Positions 8,551-17,606 of a stretch of 40,812 bases of DNA are shown piece by piece. The position numbers and the translations under genes are program-made. Source of the DNA: Clostridiales bacterium (GTDB lineage: Bacteria; Bacillota; Clostridia; Saccharofermentanales; Saccharofermentanaceae); contig JAFVDI010000016.1 of NCBI GenBank assembly GCA_017478485.1, positions 1 to 40,812 of the forward strand. The letters run 5' to 3'. The first letter of the stretch is position 1. Each line of letters opens with the position of its first letter. The notes beneath the pieces are model-generated. The model did no database searches and had not been told where the DNA came from. It was given only the letters and a program-made list of their open reading frames with translations.

Positions 8551-9651
8551 TTATTGAATAGATTTCGTATATGCGTCCACTATCGTATTACTTAACTTAA
8601 TAATTCTATTATCATAGTCTATGGAATTCACATATTCTCTTATCTTCTCAACATACATGCTTCTATTTTCAAGAATCTTTTGAAATGAAGCTTGAAAATC
8701 CATTGAACTTTCTCCAACCATATATTTGCTACATATTCGTTTTAATGGAGGATTATCAGAACAAATTATAGGCGTTCCTAAAAATAAACTCTCATACATT
8801 TTTCCAGAAGCACAATTCACAGTATTTGGACAATCAGATTTAAACAAAACGAAACTTGCAAATGCATTCTCCAACAAATACTTAAATTCAGCACGAGGAA
8901 TAAACCCTAAATAGTAAACATTATTGATATTCATAGTAGCTAATAATTCATTAAACTCTTTCCTACATGTTTCACTTGTCGATCCAATAATAAGTAAACA
9001 TAGATCTTTTGTGTTAGCAAAAGCCTCTACAAGTTTGAATGTAAATCTACTATGAGAAATACCTCCGCCATAGACAAGTGGATACTTATACTCTGAAAAG
9101 AACTTTCCATACTTCTTTTTACACTCTTCATCGTCATATGAATCGTCAATTCGATGAATATTATCAAATACTTCAAGTTGGCACGAAAGATTATACTCTT
9201 TCTTCATAATCTCCAACCTTTCAATATTCGCTGCAAAAACCAAATCAGCTTGTTTCAAATTCTTTCGCTCGATATAGTAAAAATACTTAGCTAGTTTATT
9301 TTTCAAACCCGGAAGTACCCTTTTGTAATTTAACTCACTCGAGTCAAATATAATAAATGAATTTAATCTCTTACCCAATGAAATAAATGGTGCAGTAAAC
9401 TCATCATGTAGCACTAAAACTTGGGGTTCAATAGAATGAATCGTCTTTTTTGCCAACTTATAAAACTCAACATATTGATTCTTAATAGATTTGGGATATA
9501 TCATTTTACATCCAACTGTATCAATCGGCGGTTTCCTACAAACACAAGTCACATCTTCAAATGCATCTTTTAACGCACATAACATTTCAAATGACCTTGC
9601 TTCGGTTGATAGGTCATGATATACAACGTAAATCACTTTATCCTTAATCAT
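8551..9651 (-). CDS. glycosyltransferase, GT-B fold
   Basis: A 366-residue protein with a GT4-like C-terminal half: YGGGISHSRFTFKLVEAFAN (residues about 194-213) followed by LLIIGS, and NCASGKMYESLFLGTPIICS, a nucleotide-sugar binding segment with the conserved E. The N-terminal half (VVYHDLSTEARSFEMLCALK) resembles acceptor domains of capsule glycosyltransferases. There is no signal peptide or membrane segment. Sixteen bp separate it from the next glycosyltransferase and 41 bp from the polymerase, consistent with one transcript. Specific sugar unknown. Confidence 0.75.
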   Translation of the reverse strand: MIKDKVIYVVYHDLSTEARSFEMLCALKDAFEDVTCVCRKPPIDTVGCKMIYPKSIKNQYVEFYKLAKKTIHSIEPQVLVLHDEFTAPFISLGKRLNSFIIFDSSELNYKRVLPGLKNKLAKYFYYIERKNLKQADLVFAANIERLEIMKKEYNLSCQLEVFDNIHRIDDSYDDEECKKKYGKFFSEYKYPLVYGGGISHSRFTFKLVEAFANTKDLCLLIIGSTSETCRKEFNELLATMNINNVYYLGFIPRAEFKYLLENAFASFVLFKSDCPNTVNCASGKMYESLFLGTPIICSDNPPLKRICSKYMVGESSMDFQASFQKILENRSMYVEKIREYVNSIDYDNRIIKLSNTIVDAYTKSIQ

Positions 9652-9692
9652 ATTCCCACTCCATAAATATTATTAAATTTAATAATCGCGAC

Positions 9693-11012
9693 TTAAATTT
9701 CTCTATTCTCAATATAATCACATCGTGATACAGAAATAAAATAAGACAAATACAAATATATAATTGAGGTTAGTCCAATTAAGTTGAATAAATCACTGCT
9801 TGCTAACGTGTATACGACAATACCAGCCAACAATTGTAAGGCAGCGGATTTCGTATCCTGATCTGCTATCAACGAATAATGTTTATAAATCATGTAGATA
9901 ATGATAACTAAAAATATGAAGCCTATAATTCCATTCTCACTTAACATAAGAACAAATCCATTATGAGGATCCACAAGTCCAACTTTTCCATAAGCAGTTA
10001 TGATTCGATCAGAAAAAGTCAATGACGTATAAACTCTCGTGAAGAATTCTCCACAACCACTTCCAAACACAGGATTGTGCTTAAATATTTCTAAAAACAG
10101 CATTGTTCCTCGAGTTCGCTCTGAAACAGAACTATCGCTAAATCCCATAAACAATCTTGAAAAATCGAATTTCGAAGCAATAAAGGATGTTGCATAAACA
10201 CCAATTGCAATTAGAACAAATATACCAAGTATTCTCTTTGCAAGGATAGTTTTTTTACTTCTGTTATATAGACACCAAGCTGCAATAACAATAATAACTG
10301 CAGCCCCTGCCCTTGAGAGTGATAATAATGACGCTAATATTATAAGCCAGAAGCCTATCCTATAGACTAAAGATAAAACCTTATGTGTTTCTTCACATAA
10401 ACTAAGATTTACAAGCGGCAAACTTGCAATAAAATAGAAAACAACAGTAGTTGGAGAACCAATTGGGAGACTTACTCTTGCCTGGCTTGCTGAAATAACA
10501 TAAGCATTTCCGATATTTAATGAAGAATGTGTTGTATTATAAATTGCTAGTAAAGAATATATAACAGCAATAAGTGATGCAAATTTAATAAACAAATTGT
10601 TTTCTTTTGCAAAGCACTTTTGGGGAATTACCAGAAACATTAGCGGAACTACAGTTACAACCATCGCATATATGTTTTGCTCATTAAATTGTGTGTTGAT
10701 TAATGTATTAATCACGATAAAACATACATACAAGAAGCATATTATTGATAATTTTGAGACAGTAATACTACTAATGCCTTTTGGTCTTCGAAACACACCA
10801 ATAATAAGCATAATTAAAACAATTCCACACACAACATAAAGCTCATTAGTTGATTCAATTCCATCAATCAAAGGAGAATATAATAACTTTAATGATCGGG
10901 GCATAAATAAAGGATATATAATAAGCATTAATATAAGTATGCTTATTTTGTATTCATTTTTCTTTTTCATATAATAATTCCTACCATTATTTGTCTCATT
11001 CAACTTGATCAT
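9693..11012 (-). CDS. wzy: O-antigen ligase/polymerase-family membrane protein (Wzy-like)
   Basis: A 439-residue integral membrane protein with about 10-12 hydrophobic segments and a large extracytoplasmic loop after about residue 280. That loop contains FKHNPVFGSGCGEFFTRVY and VDPHNGFVLMLSENGIIG. The G-S-G-C-G-E-F and D-P-H-N-x-x-L signature is typical of the Wzy_C/O-antigen-ligase family. It would polymerise lipid-linked repeat units after flipping. ATG at residue 1 is used here; a second ATG at codon 15 (MKKKNEYKIS) is an equally plausible start. AT-rich. Confidence 0.8.
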   Translation of the reverse strand: MIKLNETNNGRNYYMKKKNEYKISILILMLIIYPLFMPRSLKLLYSPLIDGIESTNELYVVCGIVLIMLIIGVFRRPKGISSITVSKLSIICFLYVCFIVINTLINTQFNEQNIYAMVVTVVPLMFLVIPQKCFAKENNLFIKFASLIAVIYSLLAIYNTTHSSLNIGNAYVISASQARVSLPIGSPTTVVFYFIASLPLVNLSLCEETHKVLSLVYRIGFWLIILASLLSLSRAGAAVIIVIAAWCLYNRSKKTILAKRILGIFVLIAIGVYATSFIASKFDFSRLFMGFSDSSVSERTRGTMLFLEIFKHNPVFGSGCGEFFTRVYTSLTFSDRIITAYGKVGLVDPHNGFVLMLSENGIIGFIFLVIIIYMIYKHYSLIADQDTKSAALQLLAGIVVYTLASSDLFNLIGLTSIIYLYLSYFISVSRCDYIENREI

Positions 11013-11060
11013 TTATGTTATGTACTATGGATATTTCTTTTAACATCATTCATGAAAGAA

Positions 11061-11552
11061 CTACCTCATAAGTTCATCTACGATATTTTCAAACTTGGAA
11101 CAAAACATTGCGTTATTACTGATCATTCCAGTCTTCATTCCGGAAACAATGTCAGAAAAATGCTCTATCATATCTCCCAAACTACTAACATCCTCAGCAA
11201 CAATAATATTGCTCATTCGCTTAGCAACTTTTTTGCAGAATTCAACTTGATGATCATTGACATGCTCGTTATATTCTAATTTTCTTGGAACTACAATCGG
11301 AACTTTCCCAATCTGTAGAGGCATAATGAAGGAACTTGGACCACCATGTGTAATCACAATACGTGCATCACCAACATTTTTCACCATTTCCTGATATGGT
11401 AATATTTTCTTCCATTGACAGTTCATTGGTACATATGTGGAAAAGCCTGTCTGAATTACTACCTGTTCATCATGATTCGATGCCCATTTATCCATATACT
11501 CTACAAGACGATTAAAAGGCTGTTCATGAGTACCAACTGTAACGAATATCAT
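11061..11552 (-). CDS. catalytic subunit of a split glycosyltransferase (Alg13/PssE/EpsF-like)
   Basis: A 163-residue protein equal to the C-terminal (donor-binding) half of a GT28 transferase: MIFVTVGTHEQPFNRLVEYM at the start, then ITHGGPSSFIMPLQIGKVPIVVPR (key residues H-G-G-x-S and P-x-V-P-R). Such proteins work as a complex with an Alg14-like membrane partner, encoded here immediately upstream (11605-12054). In streptococcal capsule loci the homologous pair transfers a hexose or hexuronic acid to the lipid-linked first sugar. Normal length for the subunit. Confidence 0.85.
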   Translation of the reverse strand: MIFVTVGTHEQPFNRLVEYMDKWASNHDEQVVIQTGFSTYVPMNCQWKKILPYQEMVKNVGDARIVITHGGPSSFIMPLQIGKVPIVVPRKLEYNEHVNDHQVEFCKKVAKRMSNIIVAEDVSSLGDMIEHFSDIVSGMKTGMISNNAMFCSKFENIVDELMR

Positions 11553-11604
11553 TGGGTTTCCGTCCTACACAAAATTACAAACAAAACTCTCTTAAGAACA
11601 CCAA

Positions 11605-12054
11605 TCAAAATATGCTTCCAAGATTTACTGCCTTTGGATATATCTTCTTCATTTCTTCCCACTCCACAATAAATACATCAGTAACCGGATAGCACAACTT
11701 GCCGGCAATTGTTGGTTTGTCAATACGATCAAATACTTCTATGTATATCGTCTTTGAACCCATAAACTTTCCTAACCAAAAAAATGGAATAGCAGGAGCA
11801 GCACCAGAAGACACAATCAAATCAGGATGTTCTTTCCGTAGAATCTTGATTGCTCTGTAAGTATTTATTAGTAGAGCTTTGATACTTCGATTAGAAGGAT
11901 AATAAACTGGATAAATCTTTTCCCCCTGAAGAAGACTTCTAGCATCCTCTTTGTCAAACGTTGCCCAAAATCGATCTTTATCTTGCCAAAAAGGCTTTAA
12001 CATATATAGATGGGTGAGATGTCCACCAGATGATCCTACAAAGCATATTTTCAT
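11605..12054 (-). CDS. membrane partner of a split glycosyltransferase (Alg14/PssD/CpsF-like)
   Basis: A 149-residue protein starting MKICFVGSSGGHLTHLYML. The GSSGGH loop is the Alg14 signature, and IVSSGAAPAIPFFWLGKFMG and the IYIEVFDRIDKPT segment are also conserved. It recruits the Alg13-like subunit and the acceptor to the membrane. The gene ends 52 bp before the partner's start. It lies second in the biosynthetic part of the operon, right after the initiating transferase, which fits transfer of the second sugar. Confidence 0.85.
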   Translation of the reverse strand: MKICFVGSSGGHLTHLYMLKPFWQDKDRFWATFDKEDARSLLQGEKIYPVYYPSNRSIKALLINTYRAIKILRKEHPDLIVSSGAAPAIPFFWLGKFMGSKTIYIEVFDRIDKPTIAGKLCYPVTDVFIVEWEEMKKIYPKAVNLGSIF

Positions 12055-12131
12055 TTGTTTTCACCATATACAAATCAATTAATTATTTATAAAACTCTGA
12101 GTTTTTCCGATTAATTACAAATAACATAATA

Positions 12132-13577
12132 TTACAATGCTCCCTTCTTACTAAACAAAACTCCGACAGTCTTAAATAAAATCTTTATATCCATAGCAAA
12201 ACTCCAGTTTGCTATATATTCTGTATCCAACTTAACAACTTCTTCGAAGTCTGTTATCTGGCTTCTACCACTTACCTGCCACAGACCGGTTATACCGGGT
12301 TTAACTGCCATTCTTGCTCTATGGTGATATTTGTACTTCTCAAATTCATCGATTGTAGGAGGTCTGGTACCTACAGTTGACATGGAGCCTGCCAAGACAT
12401 TAAAAAACTGAGGGAATTCATCAAGACTTGTCTTTCTGATGAACTCACCTATTCCTGTCTTATGTGTACCGTCTTCCAAGATCTTATTCCCGATTATTCT
12501 TGGATCGAAGTCAAGTTTGAACATCATGCCATCTTTGACACGGTTCTCTTTCATATATTTCTCTTTAAGCTCATCAGCATCAAGTCTCATTGAACGGATC
12601 TTATAGATGGTGATGTGCTTACCGTTCTTGCCGATACGTTCCTGTTTGAACAATATAGGTCCGGGAGACTGTTTCTTGATTATCGGTCCAACTATGGCCA
12701 TTATCAGGAGCGCGAATATGCTGCCAAACAGACCGGCAACGATATCAAAACCTCTTTTTAAGATACTCTGAATCGGTGTAGCATAATTGATCGAAGATGT
12801 AAGTACTGTTGTTCCTGCTATCTTCTCAGAGAATCTCTTTACACCCTGCCTGGTCATGTAAGGGACATGATAATGAGTAGGTATTCCCATTGTAGAGCAC
12901 GCATCCATGAGTTTTACAACATCACTTCCATATAAGGGTGATTCGAAATATACGGAATCGATCCATTCTCTGACTATGTAATCAGCAGCTCCTTCTATAT
13001 CAGCAACGATTGGAAAACCGCCTATCGAATTAAGGTCAGTATTCTCTGTAAGAACTACGCCAACGATCTTATAATCTGCATGGGGATCACTGCTTAATCT
13101 TTTTAAGATCTCTTCAGCAAGCTCCGGAGTGGAAACGACGAGCATGCTTCTAAAGTTGCCAAAGCCTATCCTGATGTTCCTGCTGATAGTCTTCCACACC
13201 ATTCGGAATATAAAACCGATGATGAAATGGAATCCGAAGACCATGAAAGACATAAGACGGGAGAATAATACTCCTGTCTGTGTAGCAAACATGTAAATGG
13301 AAACTATGGCAAACACATAAAGACTGTGCTTGAAAGATTCATACAGTTCCCTGAAGAAACTGCGTTTAAGAACATTGTGCATTGAATTATTCAATACAAG
13401 AACAACAGCATCAGCCAATACAAGTGCAAAAGCCATTATCTTGCCGAGCTGAGTAGTATAAGGCCATTGTCTAAGTCTTATATAAGCTGCAAAGATCAAT
13501 GCGATCTGAAGACATATCTCATCCATAATGATGAAATCCAAATGCTTGGACCAACCTTGCGCATTTCTCTTATACAA
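12132..13577 (-). CDS. initiating polyprenyl-phosphate sugar phosphotransferase (WbaP/CpsE family)
   Basis: A 481-residue polyisoprenyl-phosphate hexose-1-phosphate transferase. It has four N-terminal membrane segments (about 15-120), a Rossmann-like central domain (about 145-250), a fifth hydrophobic segment (about 280-300) and a C-terminal catalytic domain. Motifs include GPILFKQERIGKNGK, KTSLDEFPQFFNVL, GTRPPTIDEFEKY and KPGITGLWQVSGRS. It loads the first sugar-phosphate onto undecaprenyl phosphate. Galactose, glucose or another hexose cannot be decided. The start is TTG, supported by an AAAGGAG Shine-Dalgarno 6-7 nt upstream; no ATG is available nearby in frame. Confidence 0.9.
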   Translation of the reverse strand: MYKRNAQGWSKHLDFIIMDEICLQIALIFAAYIRLRQWPYTTQLGKIMAFALVLADAVVLVLNNSMHNVLKRSFFRELYESFKHSLYVFAIVSIYMFATQTGVLFSRLMSFMVFGFHFIIGFIFRMVWKTISRNIRIGFGNFRSMLVVSTPELAEEILKRLSSDPHADYKIVGVVLTENTDLNSIGGFPIVADIEGAADYIVREWIDSVYFESPLYGSDVVKLMDACSTMGIPTHYHVPYMTRQGVKRFSEKIAGTTVLTSSINYATPIQSILKRGFDIVAGLFGSIFALLIMAIVGPIIKKQSPGPILFKQERIGKNGKHITIYKIRSMRLDADELKEKYMKENRVKDGMMFKLDFDPRIIGNKILEDGTHKTGIGEFIRKTSLDEFPQFFNVLAGSMSTVGTRPPTIDEFEKYKYHHRARMAVKPGITGLWQVSGRSQITDFEEVVKLDTEYIANWSFAMDIKILFKTVGVLFSKKGAL

Positions 13578-13622
13578 GGGAATCTCCTTTCTTATAAATC
13601 AACTCGACAGAATTGTTTGCTT

Positions 13623-13648
13623 ACGCACACGAAGCAAATGCTTCGCGT
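13623..13648 (-). promoter_or_regulatory. leader hairpin in front of the initiating transferase gene
   Basis: CGAAGC and GCTTCG pair around an AAAT loop at 13630-13645, with an outer ACG/CGT pair. It lies in the 5' leader about 45 nt before the TTG start codon and has no T-tract, so it is more likely regulatory or stabilising than a terminator. Confidence 0.35.
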
Positions 13649-13711
13649 ATTACAACCGAAATCCATGGAACGATAACGCGCACAAGGCGACGATTATTTA
13701 TCCATAGAAAA

Positions 13712-13735
13712 CTGAGCTGCCATAAGGCAACTCAG
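13712..13735 (-). terminator. terminator or attenuator between LCP gene and glycosylation operon
   Basis: A 10-bp stem (CTGAG..GCC/GGC..CTCAG, one mismatch) with TTAT loop is followed by TTTTC on the minus strand. It lies about 105 bp past the LCP stop codon. A TATAAT at 13750-13755 (minus strand) would start transcription only a few nucleotides before the hairpin, so it could be an attenuator in the leader of the biosynthetic genes rather than a plain terminator. Confidence 0.55.
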
Positions 13736-13839
13736 CATAATAATAGCATATTATAATTAATATAAAAGGAAAAACGCACGATTATTTGACTAATATAATC
13801 AGAATTTATGACTATTAATTGTTAAATCTGCAACCGTAC

Positions 13840-15024
13840 TCAAGCTGGCTCGTAAAAGAGCTCTACGACTTTCTTTTTAAGGTCATCCTTATTCACATGG
13901 AATTCCCTGTATTTTCTTCCATTACCGGGCTCGAGCGTCTTACCGGCAGGTGTCAGAGTACCGAGATCCTTGTAGTCCTTAAGGCTGCTGGCAAGACTTG
14001 AAAGCTTATTGGCAGACATATCGCTGTACATATATTCAGAAAGCGCAAGTATCATCTTGGCAGGGAAACCCGAATCATTGTTCAGTTTGGATTTTGCCTG
14101 CTTCTTCCATTCCTTCATGTATAACTCCTGGCGGATCATACGTTCAGAATTATGATCGTCATCTAAATAGAATCTTGCTCTTAAGAAATCTTCTGCCTGC
14201 TTTCCTCTCAATGTAACGGTCTCTCCTGCCTTAAATGCCGGATTGATTTTCTCAAGACCTGCAGGCATCTTAATTGTTACTCCACCGACCTGGTCATTAA
14301 AAGTAGCTATACCATCCATCTTAAGTGAGACATAATGATCAATGGGGGTATTACTCATAAACTTCTTAACAGCCTCAACGGTATTAAGACATCTCGCCTT
14401 CTCATTCTTACCATAGGAATGTGCAAGGCAGATCTGCATATTAGAGAATTCATCTTCAAATCCATGACCAAAGATCTCTCTGACACTGGCCATACTATCG
14501 CGGTTGATCTGAAGAGCTTGGAACGTCTTCTTATTATGATCAAAAGCATAAACATAAATACAGTCTGCCTGTGATGCGTGAATGGTTTCGCCGTCATTTT
14601 TGATAGTCCCGCGGTCATCAATACCCATGATCAGAAGGATTTCCATGTTTTTACGCAGCTTATATTTCTTCTTCCCAATTGTCAGCTCGGTTGTCTTCTT
14701 GGAACTACTCGATTTTGAAGTTGTAGTTGTGGTGGTATCTGTTTCATCTGTAGCATCAGTATCCGTAGTTTCGTCACTTTCAGATGTGTTATCTGTCTCT
14801 GTCTCAGATTCACCGGTCGAATCAGCAGATGTGGAAACATCAGTAGAATCAGTATCTGAAGCAGCTGTAGCATCAGAGGTTGCAGTTGTAGTGGTGATAA
14901 CAGACTCTGAACTTACAGGTTTCTTCGAATTTTGAAGGCTTGTTACGGCAAATGCAACTCCGGCAAAGCCGCATATTGCTAATACTGCTCCAACGATGAT
15001 AATTGCTATTTTTCTTCCTGACAT
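13840..15024 (-). CDS. LytR-CpsA-Psr (LCP) family cell-wall ligase
   Basis: A 394-residue membrane-anchored protein. It has a single membrane segment at about 6-29, an extracytoplasmic low-complexity linker of Ser/Thr/Asp/Glu (about 38-112), then an LCP domain from about 128 onward. Conserved LCP features are LLIMGIDDRG, the central INRDSMA arginine/aspartate, and the later RARFYLDDDHNSERMIRQ region with conserved arginines. LCP enzymes transfer completed lipid-linked polymer to peptidoglycan. It ends the kinase/phosphatase module and is followed by a terminator-like hairpin. The acidic linker of about 75 residues is unusually long. Confidence 0.88.
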   Translation of the reverse strand: MSGRKIAIIIVGAVLAICGFAGVAFAVTSLQNSKKPVSSESVITTTTATSDATAASDTDSTDVSTSADSTGESETETDNTSESDETTDTDATDETDTTTTTTSKSSSSKKTTELTIGKKKYKLRKNMEILLIMGIDDRGTIKNDGETIHASQADCIYVYAFDHNKKTFQALQINRDSMASVREIFGHGFEDEFSNMQICLAHSYGKNEKARCLNTVEAVKKFMSNTPIDHYVSLKMDGIATFNDQVGGVTIKMPAGLEKINPAFKAGETVTLRGKQAEDFLRARFYLDDDHNSERMIRQELYMKEWKKQAKSKLNNDSGFPAKMILALSEYMYSDMSANKLSSLASSLKDYKDLGTLTPAGKTLEPGNGRKYREFHVNKDDLKKKVVELFYEPA

Positions 15025-15176
15025 ATGCGGGTCCTTTCAATGAAACTAACGGTTCAATGCTATGTCTAATAATTCTACTTAAATACTTGATTTATTATAG
15101 CTTAATACTAAAAGGCTTTCTTGACGAATTGTAGCAACGATGAGCTGATTTTTTGTTTAAATCAGCAAATAAAATC

Positions 15177-15881
15177 TTAACGAGCCTGTTCGAATACAGT
15201 CCGACTCATCCTGTTTATGTGATCCAATGCACCTTTCTTATCATGCCTCTCAATTATTGCCAGTGCTTCTGCCAGATTCGGTCTTCTGTCATCCAAGTTG
15301 TGGCTGTCAGAGCCCAGAAGATCTACCCTTCCCTTCTTTAGGAACTTGATAGCCTTAGAGCTTGTCTTCTTCTCTATGAAGAACTCGGCATTACATTGGA
15401 TAAGGAGATCCGGATTCTCGATTATCCTTTTAACCAGTTTCTTATCCTGGTTAAAGTACCTCTCGATATGGGCAATAATCACCTTAAGGCCATGAACCGT
15501 AGATATTTCTTCTATCTCATCAACAAATACAGGCTGCCATTCTCTGAAAGGCATTTCTATCAGGATAAAATTACTATTTCCGATGCAAAGGGACTCAAGA
15601 GAATCCGATCTGCTCATACCCCTGAAATAGTGGACTTCTGAACCGACGGTAAATCGAGGTACAGAAGCAAGTAAACCAAGACTGCCTTCCAACTCTTTCA
15701 AAGCCTGCTCACGTCTGCTTAAGAATGTCTCCGGTGAGTTCTGCGAAGCATAAAAATGCGGAGTGAACACTATTCCTTCAATCCCCTGCTCTGCTTCAAG
15801 CCTAAGCATTTCAAGGGACATCGTTACACTCTTGCTGCCGTCGTCAATGCCGGGAAGTATGTGGCAGTGAACGTCAAACAT
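15177..15881 (-). CDS. cpsB: PHP-family tyrosine-protein phosphatase (CpsB/YwqE type)
   Basis: A 234-residue cytosolic metal-dependent phosphatase. The PHP signature MFDVHCHILPGIDDGS supplies His5 and His7; TPHFY, IIAHIERY and LGSDSHNLDDRRP supply further metal ligands. It dephosphorylates the BY-kinase encoded immediately upstream (5 bp away) and so tunes polysaccharide chain length and export. Length is slightly short of the usual 243-255 residues but all metal motifs are present. Confidence 0.9.
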   Translation of the reverse strand: MFDVHCHILPGIDDGSKSVTMSLEMLRLEAEQGIEGIVFTPHFYASQNSPETFLSRREQALKELEGSLGLLASVPRFTVGSEVHYFRGMSRSDSLESLCIGNSNFILIEMPFREWQPVFVDEIEEISTVHGLKVIIAHIERYFNQDKKLVKRIIENPDLLIQCNAEFFIEKKTSSKAIKFLKKGRVDLLGSDSHNLDDRRPNLAEALAIIERHDKKGALDHINRMSRTVFEQAR

Positions 15882-15886
15882 CAGAC

Positions 15887-16636
15887 TTAAGACTTTCTCT
15901 TTCTGCTCGCGTCGGCATATCCGTACTTATACTTCTTGCCGTAACCGTACTTATACTTGTTGAGCTTGGACTCGGAATCGTTATAGATAAAGCCGATGAC
16001 CTTTGCTCCTACGAGCTTGCACTGCCTTAATGCGTAGTCAAGGTCAGATGCGTTCGTATAGTTGTTTCTTACGACAAGAACAAGTCCGTCAGAGCATCTT
16101 GAAGCTACAAGAGCATCAGAAACCTCGCCTATAGGAGGAAGGTCGATGAGAACGACATCGTAAGCCTGAGCAAGGTTATCTATTAAAGTAGCAAACTGTT
16201 TAGAGCCCAAAAGCTCTGAAGGATTCGGCGGGATGTCGCCTGCCTGCAGGAAGTCAAAGCCGTCGATGAGGACGTCTTTCTGAAGTGTAGCCTTCTCGGA
16301 GCTTACGCCTGCAAGGAAGTTTGAAACACCGGTAGCCTTGGGGATACCGAGCTTCTTTCTGAGAGTGGGAAGACGGAGGTCACATTCAACTAAGATAACC
16401 TTTCTTCCGCTCTCTGCGATCGAATATGCAAGATTGATAATGGTAAGCGACTTACCCTCACCGTGTACTGAACTCGTAATGCCGATAACTCTGGCGTTAC
16501 GGTCATTACGCTTGGTGCAGAACATAAGATTTGTTCTCAGGAGATTATAAGCCTCACGGCCTTCAAAGCTGAGCTTTGAACCAATGATGTCGTTGCTGTC
16601 ATCTGTACTCTTAAGTACTTTCTTCTTATCTGCCAT
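15887..16636 (-). CDS. cpsD: capsular BY-tyrosine kinase (CpsD/YwqD type)
   Basis: A 249-residue cytosolic tyrosine autokinase. Walker A is SVHGEGKS (57-64), Walker A' is ILVECDLRLP and Walker B is VVLIDLPP. The C-terminal tail has six tyrosines in KYKYGYGKKYKYGY, the usual autophosphorylation cluster. It needs the adjacent Wzz-like membrane adaptor for activation. A GTG two codons upstream sits only 3 nt from the GGAGG ribosome site; the ATG at 16634-16636 has correct spacing and is chosen. It starts 2 nt after the adaptor's stop, so translation is coupled. Confidence 0.9.
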   Translation of the reverse strand: MADKKKVLKSTDDSNDIIGSKLSFEGREAYNLLRTNLMFCTKRNDRNARVIGITSSVHGEGKSLTIINLAYSIAESGRKVILVECDLRLPTLRKKLGIPKATGVSNFLAGVSSEKATLQKDVLIDGFDFLQAGDIPPNPSELLGSKQFATLIDNLAQAYDVVLIDLPPIGEVSDALVASRCSDGLVLVVRNNYTNASDLDYALRQCKLVGAKVIGFIYNDSESKLNKYKYGYGKKYKYGYADASRKRKS

Positions 16637-16638
16637 GA

Positions 16639-17460
16639 TCACTTACCTCCTTCCTTTGCGGACTTGTCAGCATTTTTCTTTGCTTTCTCACTGGCCTGGG
16701 CATAAGAACTACCGTAGCCGTAATATCCGCCTGTAGTATCCGCGAACAAGTTCGGAATGTTGGCAAGTACAGGAATATCCTTGTATGTCTCGATGAGGTA
16801 GCTCTCTTCCCTGATCGTCGAATCCATGAGAGAGATCAGGATTATGACGCCGCAGGCAACTACAAAGCCCAGAAGAGCTCCGATTGCGGAATTCTTGGTA
16901 AGGCTCGGAGATGACTTCTTTGTTGCGACGACCGCATAGTCGATGACGCTTACGGATGAACCTTCAACGATAGCAGCAATACCGGATCTTTCATCTACCA
17001 TGATCTCTACAATAGTGTTGCAGATATGAGCTGCCATCTCAGGATTGGAATCCGTAACAGTGATCTTGAATACCGGAGTCTTTCCTTCAGGTCCGCCCTG
17101 TACGTGCTTACTGAGTTCTTCGTAATCGTAAGGAAGTGCACCTTCCTTGATAGCCTGTTCAAGCGTTGTGCGGCTCTTGAGGATAACGGCGTATGTATCA
17201 ATAAGAGAACTCGACGCCGTAATATCACCGCTTGATATATTGAGCTTCGTAGAACCAATATTTAACGAGTTGTTATTAACATAGAGAAGTGCTGATGATT
17301 CATACTTAGGAGTAATAAAGAAAAACGTGAACATCAGGAATGCTACACCGCCGACCACAGTCGCCGCAGCAATGATCCATATCTTGCTGAGCAGGACCTT
17401 GAGCAGTTTGAGAAGATCTATCTCCTGTTCTTCCTGCTTGTTTTGCAGATTGCTTGTCAT
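16639..17460 (-). CDS. cpsC: Wzz-type chain-length/BY-kinase adaptor (CpsC/YveK type)
   Basis: A 273-residue polysaccharide co-polymerase. Membrane segment 1 is at about 28-50 and segment 2 at about 185-208, flanking an extracytoplasmic domain. The first cytoplasmic stretch QEEQEIDLLKLLKVLLSKIW is the Wzz N-terminal signature. The C-terminal cytoplasmic tail is Tyr/Gly- then Lys/Ala-rich and probably docks the kinase. It is the first gene of the polysaccharide locus in transcription order, with GAGGTG upstream of ATG. Together with kinase, phosphatase and LCP protein it forms the standard Gram-positive capsule regulatory set in the order C-D-B-A. Confidence 0.88.
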   Translation of the reverse strand: MTSNLQNKQEEQEIDLLKLLKVLLSKIWIIAAATVVGGVAFLMFTFFFITPKYESSALLYVNNNSLNIGSTKLNISSGDITASSSLIDTYAVILKSRTTLEQAIKEGALPYDYEELSKHVQGGPEGKTPVFKITVTDSNPEMAAHICNTIVEIMVDERSGIAAIVEGSSVSVIDYAVVATKKSSPSLTKNSAIGALLGFVVACGVIILISLMDSTIREESYLIETYKDIPVLANIPNLFADTTGGYYGYGSSYAQASEKAKKNADKSAKEGGK

Positions 17461-17558
17461 TAAACCACACCTCAGATATATAAATACATAATAATAGTTA
17501 TATCTAACCTAACTAATATATCACTTATTCTTATGTTTTCTATTATTTTTTTAACAAA

Positions 17559-17580
17559 TTGGCCGTCATAAGACGGCCAA
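17559..17580 (-). terminator. intrinsic terminator after metY
   Basis: A perfect 9-bp stem (TTGGCCGTC/GACGGCCAA) with a 4-nt loop lies 27 bp past the metY stop. The following minus-strand sequence is TTTGTTAAAAA, a weak T-tract. It separates the metY operon from the polysaccharide locus. Confidence 0.6.
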
Positions 17581-17606
17581 TCAGATAGCTAATATGTTGC
17601 AAATTC

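Noticed and set aside
14582..14935. 117-codon plus-strand frame rich in Val/Ser
   Set aside because: It is the antisense reading of the Ser/Thr/Asp/Glu linker of the LCP protein.
17461..17606. Riboswitch or T-box for metY or the capsule operon
   Set aside because: The gap is too short and AT-rich, and shows only the metY terminator; the region upstream of metY is just 25 bp.
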